A stretch of DNA of 64,000 nucleotides from Clostridiales bacterium UBA7044 (GCA_002493965.1 DLAP01000022.1:12343-76342), one strand, 5' to 3'; shown: positions 1 to 8,863, counted from the first letter of the stretch. The notes: generated by a model from the sequence alone, not told the origin. Program-made: numbers and translations.

Positions 1-323
1 TCCCTGGCGTTGAGCCTTGCATGGAACCGCGAGGACACGTCCTTGCAGGAGTATATGCCAATGTCCTCCGGCAAATACCGCCGCAGATTCTCCAAAATCT
101 CCCCGCAGGGCTGCTTGCTTTCGCAGTGGAAATTTGCCACCTGCCCCCTGGCGTGGACCCCCGCGTCGGTTCGTCCGCTGCCGCTGACCTCGATTTGCTC
201 CCCCAAAATCCGGGTGAGGCAGGTTTCCAGCTTTCCCTGGATGGTGTCCTCCCGTCCGGGAAGCCGCTGCCAGCCCCGGTATCGGGTACCGTCGTAGCAA
301 AGATCAAGCCGCAGATTCCGCAT
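1..323 (-). CDS. truA: tRNA pseudouridine synthase A, 5' part (runs off left edge)
   Basis: Makes pseudouridine at positions 38-40 in the anticodon arm of tRNAs. Reading leftwards from the ATG at 321-323 gives about 107 residues beginning MRNLRLDLCYDGTRYRGWQR, which is the typical TruA N-terminus. The catalytic aspartate is in the GRTDAGVHA motif near residue 52. The frame stays open to the window edge, so the C-terminal half is missing. The start lies inside the 3' end of a small upstream ORF (304-429), suggesting translational coupling. The family assignment is firm. Confidence 0.93.
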   Translation of the reverse strand, partial: MRNLRLDLCYDGTRYRGWQRLPGREDTIQGKLETCLTRILGEQIEVSGSGRTDAGVHARGQVANFHCESKQPCGEILENLRRYLPEDIGIYSCKDVSSRFHARLNAR

Positions 324-429
324 AATCCTCCCATTCCTCTCTGGCCTCCCGCTCGGTGTCCGCCGAAAACAGGAACTTGCCGCAATTGTCATAAACCTGA
401 ATATGTCCTCCAACGTAACGCATCTGCAT
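304..429 (-). CDS. 41-residue acidic ORF overlapping the truA start
   Basis: ATG at 427-429 with a GAAAGGGGAATGACAG ribosome binding site just upstream. The 41-residue product begins MQMRYVGGHIQVYDNCGKF and ends in a Glu-rich helix. Its stop at 304-306 lies inside truA, a 20-base overlap of the kind seen in coupled genes. I do not recognise the family. There is no membrane segment. The good ribosome binding site and tight overlap favour a real gene, but it could instead be only a leader ORF that delivers ribosomes to truA. Confidence 0.5.
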   Translation of the reverse strand: MQMRYVGGHIQVYDNCGKFLFSADTEREAREEWEDYAESAA

Positions 430-513
430 CTGTCATTCCCCTTTCTTTGGGCTGCCTGATCCCATCCGTCAGGCGTTTCCCTTGTTTTCTGATGACAGTA
501 TAACAGATGATTT

Positions 514-529
514 GTCCGTTAAAACGGAC
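514..529. promoter_or_regulatory. Perfect 16-base palindromic element upstream of truA
   Basis: GTCCGTT-AA-AACGGAC is a perfect inverted repeat with 7-base arms. On the minus strand a TATACT -10-like box follows about 18 bases downstream, so the palindrome lies about where a -35 box would be for the small ORF/truA transcript. It could be an operator. No regulator is adjacent and the role is inferred only from symmetry and position. Confidence 0.35.
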
Positions 530-608
530 TGATTAGTGTTTTTCTATGTTTTTTCAGGACATACCTGTATGATATCACATTTCCTTCCGGATTTCCACCG
601 GAATAAGC

Positions 609-646
609 AAAAAAGGCAGGCACAAAATGATGTACCTGTCTTTTTT
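609..646 (-). terminator. Terminator after the hydrolase gene
   Basis: The arms GGCAGGCAC and GTACCTGTC pair imperfectly around an 8-base loop and are flanked by A6 and T6 runs. It lies just past the stop of the minus-strand hydrolase gene, so it most likely ends the copA-hydrolase transcript. Confidence 0.55.
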
Positions 647-664
647 ACGTTTTGCCTCATTTTA

Positions 665-1594
665 TTATGCTTCCAGCCCGCACTTACTTGATACCCACTG
701 GTATACGTCCTCGTAGACCTCCGCTTTATTGATCTCATTGAGGATTTCATGGCGGCCCAGGGGATAGATTCGCAGGGACACATCCTGCATTCCGGCCTTT
801 TTAAATGCCTCGGCACTCTTTTTGACGCCCTTCCCATAGCTGCCTACAGGATCGTCCCCACCGGCGATAAAGAAGACCGGCAGGTCCTTCCGCATAGCGG
901 CCAAGCTCTTTGGCTGCTCAATGTATAAGATGCCCCTCATCATCTCCCGCAGCAGGCCAGCACTGGCGGTAAAGCCGCACTTGGGGTTGGCAATATAGGC
1001 ATCTACCTGGGCCTTATCCCGGGTGAGCCAGTCAAAGGGCGTACGGGGATGCTCCACCCGCTTATTGTAGGTGCCAAAGACCAGGTTTTGCAGCTTCTCG
1101 TTTGGCTCTGTTTCCCCGGACTTTTGGCACACGGCATCCACCATTTTGATGACGGCAGGCAGGAGGGCGGCAGGCTGCCAGCCGGTTCCGCAAATGACAG
1201 CGGCGGCAATGCCGCTATTCGGATATTTGCAGAGAATGGTTCTTGTCATGAAAGAGCCCATGGAGTGGCCGAACAGGATGTAGGGGACATCCGGAAATTC
1301 TTTCCGGGTGCCCTCTAAAAGGTGGTAGCTGTCCGCCACAGCGGTAAACCAGCCGCCGTGGAAGTAGCCCTGAATGCCGTCCCCGTTCACGGACTGGCCG
1401 TGGCCCATGTGATCCTCCGCCACTACCAGGATGCCCCGGTCGTTTAGAAAGCGTGCAAAGTCATCGTAGCGCTCGATATATTCCGCAATGCCGTGGATGA
1501 TCTGCAAGACGGCCCGTACCTCCCCCTCCGGGGTCCAGCGGCAGCCATGGATTTTGCCTGCTCCCTGGGAATCATACCAGAAGTCGGTGCGCAT
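665..1594 (-). CDS. Alpha/beta hydrolase, monoacylglycerol-lipase/S33 type
   Basis: A 309-residue serine hydrolase, probably a cytoplasmic lysophospholipase or monoacylglycerol lipase. The nucleophile elbow GHSMGS puts the catalytic serine at about residue 111. The acid is likely Asp247 or Asp248 (GGDDPVG) and the histidine is in GRHEILNE near residue 282, which completes the triad. The start ATG directly abuts the copA stop codon (TAAATG), so the two are probably translated from one message. The link with copper export is positional only. The true substrate cannot be told from sequence. Confidence 0.85.
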   Translation of the reverse strand: MRTDFWYDSQGAGKIHGCRWTPEGEVRAVLQIIHGIAEYIERYDDFARFLNDRGILVVAEDHMGHGQSVNGDGIQGYFHGGWFTAVADSYHLLEGTRKEFPDVPYILFGHSMGSFMTRTILCKYPNSGIAAAVICGTGWQPAALLPAVIKMVDAVCQKSGETEPNEKLQNLVFGTYNKRVEHPRTPFDWLTRDKAQVDAYIANPKCGFTASAGLLREMMRGILYIEQPKSLAAMRKDLPVFFIAGGDDPVGSYGKGVKKSAEAFKKAGMQDVSLRIYPLGRHEILNEINKAEVYEDVYQWVSSKCGLEA

Positions 1595-4114
1595 TTAGTC
1601 CACCACTTGGTAATCCGCATCGGTGATGGCCTTCTTCAGCGCCGCCACATCCGCGTTTCCGGTCACAGTAACGGTCTTAGCCGCCAGGTCCACCACGGCG
1701 TCCTCCGTGCCGGGCACGCTCTTGCAGGCTTTCTCCACCCGGGCCTTGCAGTGTCCACACATCATACCTTCTACTTTGATAACGGTTTCCATAGTTTTTT
1801 CCTCCTGAATAGAATCGATTTTTTCTTCCTGATTGGTTTGATTTTCTTCTTTTTCCACCGCAGACGCGGAGATGGTTTTGCTCTTAAAGAACCGCAGCCG
1901 CAGGGCGTTGGTCACTACAAAAACGCTGCTCAGGCTCATGGCCGCCGCCCCCAGCATGGGACTGAGGCTCACGCCAAAGGGGATAAACAACACACCCGCC
2001 GCAATAGGGATTCCCAGGGTATTATAGAAGAACGCCCAGAACAGGTTTTCCCGGATATTGCGGATGGTGGCCTTGCTCAGCTCAATAGCCCCACTGACGG
2101 CAGCCAGAGAGCCGCTCATCAGCACCACATCCGCCGACTCCATGGCGATGTCCGTGCCCGCGCCGATGGCCATACCCACGTCGGCTGTGACCAGAGCAGG
2201 GGCATCGTTGATGCCGTCGCCCACCATCAGCACCCGGTGTCCCTGGCTTTGCAATTTTTTCACCGCGCTGGCTTTGTCTGTAGGCAGCACGTCGGAGATC
2301 ACATGGGTGATTCCCGCGGCGGACCCGATGGCTTTGGCAGTAGCTTCATTGTCGCCGGTGAGCATGACCACATCCAGATGCAGGCTCTGCATGGCGGCAA
2401 TGGCAGCGGCAGAGTCCGGCTTTAACACATCGGCGGCGGCAATGGTGCCCAGATACCGGCCGGTTTCATCCGCAAAATGCAAAGGTGTCTTCCCCTGCTC
2501 CGCAAGGCTTCCCATATCGGGGATGGGCACGCCCCGTTCCTCCATCAACCGTCCGTTGCCACCGTAATAGCGCATCCCGTTTACGGTCCCGGCAACACCC
2601 CGGCCGGGGAGCGTCTCAAAGGCTTCCGTCTCCGGAAGCCGAATGCCCTCCGCCCTCTTGAGGATCGCCTTGGCAAAGGGATGCTCGGATTTGTTTTCCA
2701 GGGCGGCGGCGACCCGAAGAAGTTCCTGCTCGCTTGCCTGCCCCGGCAGGATATCCGTGACCTCCGGCTTTCCGGTGGTCAGGGTTCCGGTCTTATCCAG
2801 CACCACCGTGTCCACATGGTGCAGGTTTTCCAAGGCCTCCGCGTTCTTGAACAGCACACCCATCTGGGCGCCCCGGCCGGTGCCCACCATAATTGCCACA
2901 GGCGTTGCCAGACCCAGCGCACAGGGGCAGGAGATGACCAGCACGGAAATGGCACACCGCAGGGAAAATTCCAATCCCTGCCCCGCCAGCATCCACACGA
3001 CAAAGGTAACAGCGGCAATGGCCATAACCACGGGCACGAACACCCCAGCAATCTTGTCAGCCAGCCTGGCAATGGGTGCCTTGGATCCGCCGGCTTCCTC
3101 CACCATGCGGATCACCTGGGCCAGGGTGGTGTCCTCCCCAACCTTGTCCGCCCGGAACTCCAGATACCCTTCCGTATTGATGGTAGCGGCAGCCACCGTA
3201 TCTCCCGGCATTTTCTCCACGGGCACGCTTTCTCCCGTGAGGGCGCTCTGGTCTACGGAGCCCCGGCCCTTCAGGACCGTACCGTCCACGGGGATACTCC
3301 CACCGGAACGGACAATGACCGTGTCCCCCACCACGACCTGCTCCACAGGGATTTCCAGGGTCTCTCCATTCCTATTGACGGTTGCGGTCTTGGGGCTTAA
3401 GTCCATGAGGGCCCGGATGGCGTCGCCAGTGCGGCCCTTGGCCCGGGTTTCCAGATATTTTCCCAGGGTAATCAGGGTCAGAATCATGGCGGCGGATTCA
3501 AAATACAGATTCTCACTGTAAAGCTGCACCACATCCCAGTCCCCGTGGCCCATGGCCCAGGCCATCCGGAACAGGGCCGCCACACCGTAGATCAGGGCCG
3601 CCAGGGAGCCCACGGCAATGAGGGAGTCCATGTTGGGCCCTCTGTGCCACAAGGCTTTCAGTCCCCGGCTATAGTATACCCGGTTTAAGTATACCGGCGG
3701 CAGGGTCAGGAAAAATTGCAGCAACGCCGCCACCATGGCGTTTTCCTGCCCGTGATACCAGTGGGGAACCGGCAGGCCGATCATATGCCCCATGGTAAAG
3801 TACATCAGAACCACCAGGCAGATGGCAGAGCCAATGATCCGGGTTCTTACGGATTTCAGCTCTTTCTCCTGGGTTTCTTCCTTCTTTTCTTCCCGCTTCG
3901 GCTCTTTTCCCGGAAGGGCGGCATGGTAGCCCGCATTCTCCACGGCCTCCATGATTTTCTCCGTTACCGCTTCGGAATCGGCCTCCACCTGCATAGTGCC
4001 CGCCAGGAGGTTGACGTCCGCTTTGTTAACGCCCTCCACGGCCCGCGTCACCTTTTCCACCCGGGCGGAGCAGGCCGCGCAGGTCATACCGGTGACATCG
4101 AATTTCAGTTCCAT
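1595..4114 (-). CDS. copA: Copper-exporting P1B-type ATPase
   Basis: An 839-residue heavy-metal ATPase that pumps Cu(I) out of the cell. It has an N-terminal HMA domain with MTCAACS (residues 9-15), the transmembrane CPC motif (about 396-398), the phosphorylated Asp of DKTGT (about residue 440), TGES in the actuator domain and GDGINDAP in the hinge. Unusually, a second metal-binding domain (GMMCGHC) is fused at the C-terminus after a charged linker of about residues 740-775; it looks like a fused CopZ chaperone. The divergent neighbour is an HxlR regulator, and a palindrome covers the presumed promoter. Confidence 0.95.
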   Translation of the reverse strand: MELKFDVTGMTCAACSARVEKVTRAVEGVNKADVNLLAGTMQVEADSEAVTEKIMEAVENAGYHAALPGKEPKREEKKEETQEKELKSVRTRIIGSAICLVVLMYFTMGHMIGLPVPHWYHGQENAMVAALLQFFLTLPPVYLNRVYYSRGLKALWHRGPNMDSLIAVGSLAALIYGVAALFRMAWAMGHGDWDVVQLYSENLYFESAAMILTLITLGKYLETRAKGRTGDAIRALMDLSPKTATVNRNGETLEIPVEQVVVGDTVIVRSGGSIPVDGTVLKGRGSVDQSALTGESVPVEKMPGDTVAAATINTEGYLEFRADKVGEDTTLAQVIRMVEEAGGSKAPIARLADKIAGVFVPVVMAIAAVTFVVWMLAGQGLEFSLRCAISVLVISCPCALGLATPVAIMVGTGRGAQMGVLFKNAEALENLHHVDTVVLDKTGTLTTGKPEVTDILPGQASEQELLRVAAALENKSEHPFAKAILKRAEGIRLPETEAFETLPGRGVAGTVNGMRYYGGNGRLMEERGVPIPDMGSLAEQGKTPLHFADETGRYLGTIAAADVLKPDSAAAIAAMQSLHLDVVMLTGDNEATAKAIGSAAGITHVISDVLPTDKASAVKKLQSQGHRVLMVGDGINDAPALVTADVGMAIGAGTDIAMESADVVLMSGSLAAVSGAIELSKATIRNIRENLFWAFFYNTLGIPIAAGVLFIPFGVSLSPMLGAAAMSLSSVFVVTNALRLRFFKSKTISASAVEKEENQTNQEEKIDSIQEEKTMETVIKVEGMMCGHCKARVEKACKSVPGTEDAVVDLAAKTVTVTGNADVAALKKAITDADYQVVD

Positions 4115-4200
4115 AGGATTCCCCCTCTATAGGATCATTATGGCAGATTCCTCCAAAAAAATCAAGTCTGGCAGTTCATGGAACCAGTTCTAAATTCTCA

Positions 4201-4255
4201 TTGACAGGAATCGTTTCTTATGGTAGTATTCTACCATGCAATTCAAAAAATACAA
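4201..4255. promoter_or_regulatory. Divergent copA/hxlR promoter pair with shared palindrome
   Basis: On the plus strand TTGACA (4201-4206), 17 bases, then TAGTAT (4224-4229) forms a strong promoter for the HxlR gene. On the minus strand TTGTAT (4250-4255), 16 bases, then TAGAAT (4228-4233) points at copA. The inverted repeat ATGGTAG-TATT-CTACCAT (4220-4237) covers both -10 boxes, so one bound protein could shut off both genes. A second short repeat, AAGT-ACGC-ACTT, lies at 4254-4265. The boxes and symmetry are visible; the identity of the binding protein (the HxlR product) is inferred. Confidence 0.7.
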
Positions 4256-4321
4256 GTACGCACTTATTTGTATGATACTACCTAAAAAGATACTAATGGT
4301 GGTTAAGGAATGGAGGCTTTT

Positions 4322-4690
4322 ATGGAAACCCCGGTAAATTGCCCTGTGGAAGCAACGCTGGATCTCATCGGCGGGAAATACAAGGCCCTGATTCTCTGGC
4401 ATTTGTCCGATGGAAAGCTGAGGTTTTCCGAACTGCGGGATCGAATCCGCAAGGCCACGCCCAAAATGCTGACCCAGCAGCTTCGGGAATTGGAGAAACA
4501 GGATTTGGTCCACCGGGAGGTCTATGCCGTGATTCCGCCCAAAGTGGAGTATTCCCTCACCGAAACCGGTAAAAGCCTGATGCCCATTCTGGTTGCCATG
4601 CGGGACTGGGGTGCGAACTACCTCAGAAGCAAGAATCAGGAGCCTCATTGTTTTATGATGGGTACAGATCCCATCGCCCAATCCAATTAA
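4322..4690 (+). CDS. HxlR-family winged-helix regulator
   Basis: A 122-residue DNA-binding regulator of the HxlR/MarR-like family, typically responding to electrophiles, oxidants or metals. It starts [20 protein letters not shown]; the Cys-Pro pair and [10 protein letters not shown] are family hallmarks, followed by the LRFSEL and [12 protein letters not shown] recognition region. I chose the ATG at 4322 because GGAGG lies 5 bases upstream; the ATG at 4310 overlaps that ribosome binding site. It is divergent from copA with a palindrome between them, so it likely controls itself and copA. The N-terminal cysteine may be the sensor. Confidence 0.88.
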   Translation: METPVNCPVEATLDLIGGKYKALILWHLSDGKLRFSELRDRIRKATPKMLTQQLRELEKQDLVHREVYAVIPPKVEYSLTETGKSLMPILVAMRDWGANYLRSKNQEPHCFMMGTDPIAQSN

Positions 4691-4719
4691 CATAGCGCAA
4701 ATGCGAATCAGGAGGAAAC

Positions 4720-5562
4720 ATGAATATTAAAATCATTTCCGACAGCACCTGCGACCTGTCCCCGGAACTTGTCCGCCAGCACGACATCACCATCACCCCT
4801 CTCATCGTCATGAAAAACGGAGAGGAATTTTATGACGGCGACACCATCACTCCCAGCGATATTTTTGCCCATGTAGCTTCCGGAGGCTGTTTGTGCTCCA
4901 CCGCTGCCCGCAGTGTGGGCTTCTTCGCGGATGTCTTCAGGACCTATGCGGCGCAATATGACGGTGTGCTGCATATCACCATCAGCTCTGACTTTTCCTC
5001 CAGCTTCCAGAATGCCAGCCTTGCCGCCTCAGAATTTGACAACGTCCGGGTGGTGGACTCCCGGAATCTGTCCACCGGTCAGGGTCTGGTTGTGCTGAAA
5101 GCCTGTGAACTGGCAAAAACCGTGTCCTCTATGGACCAGCTGAAGGAAGCGCTGGATGCCTTTACCTCCCGGGTGGAGGCCAGCTTCGTGGTGGACAAGC
5201 TGGACTATCTGGTGAGGGGCGGCCGCTGCTCCTCCGCCGCCGCTCTGGGGGCAAACCTGCTGAATCTGAAGCCCTGCATTGAGGTCAGGGACGGAAAAAT
5301 GATCGTAGGCAAAAAATACCGGGGCAACTTCGCCAAATGTCTTTCTAATTATGTGAAGGACCGTCTGGAGGGTCGGGAGGATATCGACCCCGGCACCCTG
5401 TTCATCACCTACACCCAGGTTTCCCAGGAGGCCCATGACGCCGTCCTGGAGGCCGTCCACACCCACGGTCATTTTACCGCTGTTTATGAGACCATCGCCG
5501 GCTGCACCGTCTCCTGTCACTGCGGCCCCGGAACCTTAGGCATTCTGTTTGTGAGAAAGTAA
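4720..5562 (+). CDS. DegV-family fatty-acid-binding protein
   Basis: A 280-residue DegV/FakB protein. Members bind a fatty acid and, with FakA, present it for phosphorylation in phospholipid synthesis. The N-terminus IKIISDSTCDLSPEL and the pattern SDFSSSFQNA are typical, and the LDYLVRGGR segment near residue 163 is the family signature. An AGGAGG site precedes the ATG. The exporter gene follows after 7 bases and probably shares the message. No fakA is in view. Confidence 0.9.
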   Translation: MNIKIISDSTCDLSPELVRQHDITITPLIVMKNGEEFYDGDTITPSDIFAHVASGGCLCSTAARSVGFFADVFRTYAAQYDGVLHITISSDFSSSFQNASLAASEFDNVRVVDSRNLSTGQGLVVLKACELAKTVSSMDQLKEALDAFTSRVEASFVVDKLDYLVRGGRCSSAAALGANLLNLKPCIEVRDGKMIVGKKYRGNFAKCLSNYVKDRLEGREDIDPGTLFITYTQVSQEAHDAVLEAVHTHGHFTAVYETIAGCTVSCHCGPGTLGILFVRK

Positions 5563-5569
5563 TTTCAAA

Positions 5570-6814
5570 ATGGACAATGAAACCTTATTGGATTTGGCCG
5601 CGGACCTGGGCTATGAGCTGGCTATCTGCGGCGCGGAAACCTTTCGGGTGGAGGAAACCGTCAGCCGGATTCTATCCGCCTATGGCATGACAGCGGAAGT
5701 GTTTGCCATTCCCAATCTGCTGATTGTCAGCCTTACCCAGGAAGACGGCCACAATCTTACCCGGGTCCGCCGCATCGGCAGCCACGATAACGACCTGGAC
5801 GCCGTGGAAAAACTCAACGGACTCAGCCGGGCGATCTGCACACGGAAGCCCCCCCTGTCTGAGGCCCAGGAAATGCTTTCTCAGGTTCGGGATAAGCGGC
5901 TTAGCTATTCTGTTCCCGCCCAGTATTTGGGAGCGTTTCTGGGCGGCGCAGGTTTCGGCCTTTTCTTCGGCTGCTGCTTTACGGACTGCCTCTGCGCCGG
6001 TGCCTGCGGCATGGTCATCCACCTGGTTCAGAGATTTCTGACCCAGCGAAAGGTAAACGCCTTCTTCCAGACCATCGCCGCCGCGTTTCTGATGGCTGTC
6101 CTTGCCTACGCTATGGGCGCGCTGGGGCTGGCTCAAAATTCCGACGCCGTCACCATTGGCGCGCTGATGCTTCTGGTGCCGGGGCTGCTGTTTACCAACG
6201 CCATGCGGGATATCATTTACGGGGACACCAATTCCGGCATCAACCGGATTGTTCAGGTGTTTCTCATCGGTGTGGCCCTGGCTCTGGGAACCGCCACCGC
6301 CTGGAAGCTGGCAACCGTCCTCTGGGGCGCTCCCAGGAGCATCGCTTCCATCGACTATTCCATTTTTTCACAGTGTGTTTTCGCTTTTATCAGCTGCTGC
6401 GGGTTTGCGGTGCTGTTCAACATCCACGGTCCCGGGGGGCTGCTGTGCGCTCTGGGCGGCGCTCTTTCCTGGGCGGTATATCTGATCGTGCTGAAAATGG
6501 GCTACAGCGATCTGATTGCCTATTTCTGGTCTGGACTTTTTTCCTCTGTTTATTCGGAGATCATGGCAAGAGTTCGGAAATACCCGGCAATTTCCTATCT
6601 GGTGGTTTCGATTTTCCCCATGATCCCGGGGGCCGGAGTCTATAGGACTATGAGCTACGCCATCCAACGGGATATGGATGCCTTCGTCCAAACCGGACTG
6701 CACACTGCGGCCATCGCCGGGATCCTGGCCGTGGGTATCTTACTTGGCTCCACTGTGTTCCGGATGTATTCGGATTGGCACCTGAAGAAGGCCATTACAA
6801 CAAAAAAAGGGTAG
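5570..6814 (+). CDS. Threonine/serine exporter family protein (ThrE-type)
   Basis: A 414-residue membrane protein combining the two ThrE halves (DUF1212 and DUF3815). The N-terminal soluble part carries the hallmark GAETFRVEETV near residue 22, and about ten hydrophobic segments follow from roughly residue 120. Members export threonine and serine. Many Firmicutes split this into two genes; here the two halves are fused. The stop codon lies inside the stem of the following terminator. The transported substrate is inferred from the family. Confidence 0.88.
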   Translation: MDNETLLDLAADLGYELAICGAETFRVEETVSRILSAYGMTAEVFAIPNLLIVSLTQEDGHNLTRVRRIGSHDNDLDAVEKLNGLSRAICTRKPPLSEAQEMLSQVRDKRLSYSVPAQYLGAFLGGAGFGLFFGCCFTDCLCAGACGMVIHLVQRFLTQRKVNAFFQTIAAAFLMAVLAYAMGALGLAQNSDAVTIGALMLLVPGLLFTNAMRDIIYGDTNSGINRIVQVFLIGVALALGTATAWKLATVLWGAPRSIASIDYSIFSQCVFAFISCCGFAVLFNIHGPGGLLCALGGALSWAVYLIVLKMGYSDLIAYFWSGLFSSVYSEIMARVRKYPAISYLVVSIFPMIPGAGVYRTMSYAIQRDMDAFVQTGLHTAAIAGILAVGILLGSTVFRMYSDWHLKKAITTKKG

Positions 6815-6836
6815 GAACGAGCATCCTACCCTTTTT
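6804..6836. terminator. Bidirectional terminator between exporter and sirtuin genes
   Basis: A perfect stem AAAAAGGGTAGGA / TCCTACCCTTTTT with a 7-base loop and A/T runs on both sides. It can end transcription from both convergent genes. Confidence 0.92.
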
Positions 6837-6837
6837 C

Positions 6838-7551
6838 TTATAGTTTGCTGAAAATATTCCCCAGGCTTTCGTGGAATACCAGGTCCGCCTGACTGTCGTA
6901 GGGCGTCTCGTCCCGGTTGATCAGCACCAGCCGGTTTCCCTGATAGTAGTGAATAAGCCCCGCCGCCGGATAAACCGTCAGGCTGGTTCCCGCCACGATC
7001 AGCAGATCCGCGCCCCGGATAGCCATGACGCTTTTCTCGATGGTCTCCTGGTCCAGGCTTTCCTCGTACAGCACCACATCCGGCTTCACCGTGCCGCCGC
7101 AGGTGCATTTCGGCACGCCCTGTGCGTCCCGGACGTACTCTGCCGGGTAGAATTTCCGGCACCTAACGCAGTAGTTGCGAAGCACGGAGCCGTGCAGCTC
7201 ATAGACCCGCTTACTGCCCGCCTTTTGATGCAGGCCGTCAATATTCTGGGTCACTACAGCGCTGAGCTTCCCCTCCGCCTCCCACCGGGCCAGCACCTTA
7301 TGGGTGATATTGGGTTCAAACCCCAGGGGCAGCATTTTCTCCCGGTAGAATCGGAAGAAATATTCCGGGCGCCGCTCATAGAAGGTGTGGCTGATGATGG
7401 TCTCCGGAGGATAGGCAAAGTGCTGGCTGTACAGGCCATCCACGCTCCGAAAATCCGGAATGCCGGATTCCGTACTTACTCCCGCGCCGCCGAAGAATAC
7501 GATTCGGCTGCTTTCCGCTACCCAGGTTTTTAAGGTTTCCAGTTTTTCCAT
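6838..7551 (-). CDS. cobB: NAD-dependent protein deacylase, Sir2 family
   Basis: A 237-residue sirtuin that removes acetyl (and perhaps other acyl) groups from lysines using NAD. It shows GGAGVSTESGIPDFR (residues 20-34), the QNIDGLH catalytic motif with its histidine, HG in YELHGS, and a zinc site made of CVRC and CTCG pairs. Length is that of bacterial class sirtuins. It follows trmD by 9 bases on the same strand, so it may be the last gene of the ylxM-ffh-trmD transcript. Its targets are unknown. Confidence 0.93.
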   Translation of the reverse strand: MEKLETLKTWVAESSRIVFFGGAGVSTESGIPDFRSVDGLYSQHFAYPPETIISHTFYERRPEYFFRFYREKMLPLGFEPNITHKVLARWEAEGKLSAVVTQNIDGLHQKAGSKRVYELHGSVLRNYCVRCRKFYPAEYVRDAQGVPKCTCGGTVKPDVVLYEESLDQETIEKSVMAIRGADLLIVAGTSLTVYPAAGLIHYYQGNRLVLINRDETPYDSQADLVFHESLGNIFSKL

Positions 7552-7560
7552 AGTGCCTCC

Positions 7561-8310
7561 CTATTCTTCCGCCTGGTCCTCCGATTCCATTTCCTTCAAT
7601 AGCTTTTTGTCCTGCTTGGAGGATAAATCCAGCTTTTCGTACATATCCGGCCGTCTTAACCTGGTGCGCCGGAGGGATTGTTTCCTGCGCCAGAGACGGA
7701 CCTTTTCATGGTTGCCGCAGGTGAGGATCTCCGGAATCTCCCTGCCATGCCAGACGGCCGGCCGGGTATACTGGGGATATTCCAGAAGGCCATTAAAATG
7801 GCTCTCGTCCTCAAAGCATTCCGGGTCTGCCAGCACCCCGGGAACCATACGGCACACAGCATCCGTCACCGCCATAGCGGCGATTTCCCCGCCGGTGAGA
7901 ACAAAGTCTCCCAGAGAAATTTCCTCGTCCACGCACTCGTCTATGAACCGCTGGTCAATACCCTCATAGTGGCCGCAGACCAGAATCAGGTTTTCCATTT
8001 TGCTTAACCGAATGGCATCCGCCTGCCGGAAGGTATGGCCGCAGGGGGACAGGTAAATGGTATGCACCGGCCCTCCAGCCTCATCGCAGGCAGCCTCCCA
8101 GCAGCGATAAATGGGATCAGCAGCCATCACCGCCCCCCGGCCCCCGCCGTAGGGATAGTCGTCCACCTGATTTTGCTTGTTTGCCGTATAGTCCCGGATC
8201 TGGTGGGTATCAATGGTGATATACCCCCGCTCCTGGGCACGGCCCAGAATGCTTTCGCTGAGCACGTCCCCCAGGGTTTCCGGGAACAGGGTCAAAATAT
8301 CAATTCTCAT
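7561..8310 (-). CDS. trmD: tRNA (guanine-37-N1)-methyltransferase
   Basis: A 249-residue SPOUT methyltransferase that makes m1G37 and so prevents +1 frameshifting. The N-terminus MRIDILTLFPE, the PYGGGRGAVM stretch and the LVCGHYEGIDQRF knot motif are diagnostic. The start overlaps the rimM stop by 11 bases, the usual rimM-trmD coupling. The C-terminal tail is Lys/Glu rich. Confidence 0.97.
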   Translation of the reverse strand: MRIDILTLFPETLGDVLSESILGRAQERGYITIDTHQIRDYTANKQNQVDDYPYGGGRGAVMAADPIYRCWEAACDEAGGPVHTIYLSPCGHTFRQADAIRLSKMENLILVCGHYEGIDQRFIDECVDEEISLGDFVLTGGEIAAMAVTDAVCRMVPGVLADPECFEDESHFNGLLEYPQYTRPAVWHGREIPEILTCGNHEKVRLWRRKQSLRRTRLRRPDMYEKLDLSSKQDKKLLKEMESEDQAEE

Positions 8311-8791
8311 CGCTGCGCATTCCTTCCAGAAGCTTTACTGTCATCTCGTTCTTCTCCAGGTCCGTGGAAAGGATAAATTCCTTCACAGCGGGAATCAGAT
8401 ATTCATGCTCTCCCTGGACCACATACACCTTGTTGCCAGGATAGTCCAGGACCTCCGTGATCTTTCCCAGGAGGGCACCGCCCGCATATACCTCCATGCC
8501 AGTTAGCTCGGCGGCGAAAATGACTTCCTCGTCAATGTCCTCCCGATACAGCTCCAGGGTCTTTCCCCGAAATGTCTGCGCCTGCTCCATGGTATCTATT
8601 CCTGCCAGCTTAACCAGGTTGCAGCTTTTCTGCACACGAACGGATTCCATGGCGTATTCCTTTCCGGCAATGCGGCAGCGTTCAAAGCCCAAAAGGTCCT
8701 CCGGGCTGTCCAGCCAGGTCAGCAGCTTTACTTCTCCACGGACCCCATGGGTAGTGACGATTTCACCCGCTTCAATAAATGGCAGCTTCAT
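8300..8791 (-). CDS. rimM: Ribosome maturation factor RimM
   Basis: A 163-residue factor for 30S assembly that binds S19 and helps mature the 16S 3' domain. The N-terminus MKLPFIEAGEIVTTHGVRGE and the PRC-barrel segment ending EYLIPAVKEFI are typical. I set the start at the ATG at 8789-8791 with GGAGG about 9 bases upstream. A longer in-frame extension to 9049 exists but runs through a repeat element and has no ribosome binding site. Confidence 0.95.
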   Translation of the reverse strand: MKLPFIEAGEIVTTHGVRGEVKLLTWLDSPEDLLGFERCRIAGKEYAMESVRVQKSCNLVKLAGIDTMEQAQTFRGKTLELYREDIDEEVIFAAELTGMEVYAGGALLGKITEVLDYPGNKVYVVQGEHEYLIPAVKEFILSTDLEKNEMTVKLLEGMRSDEN

Positions 8792-8863
8792 GTTATTTCC
8801 TCCAAATGATTTTTCTATCGAAATTTCCTGTTCTGGAGGCAGCCTGTCAAAAAACACAAACGC

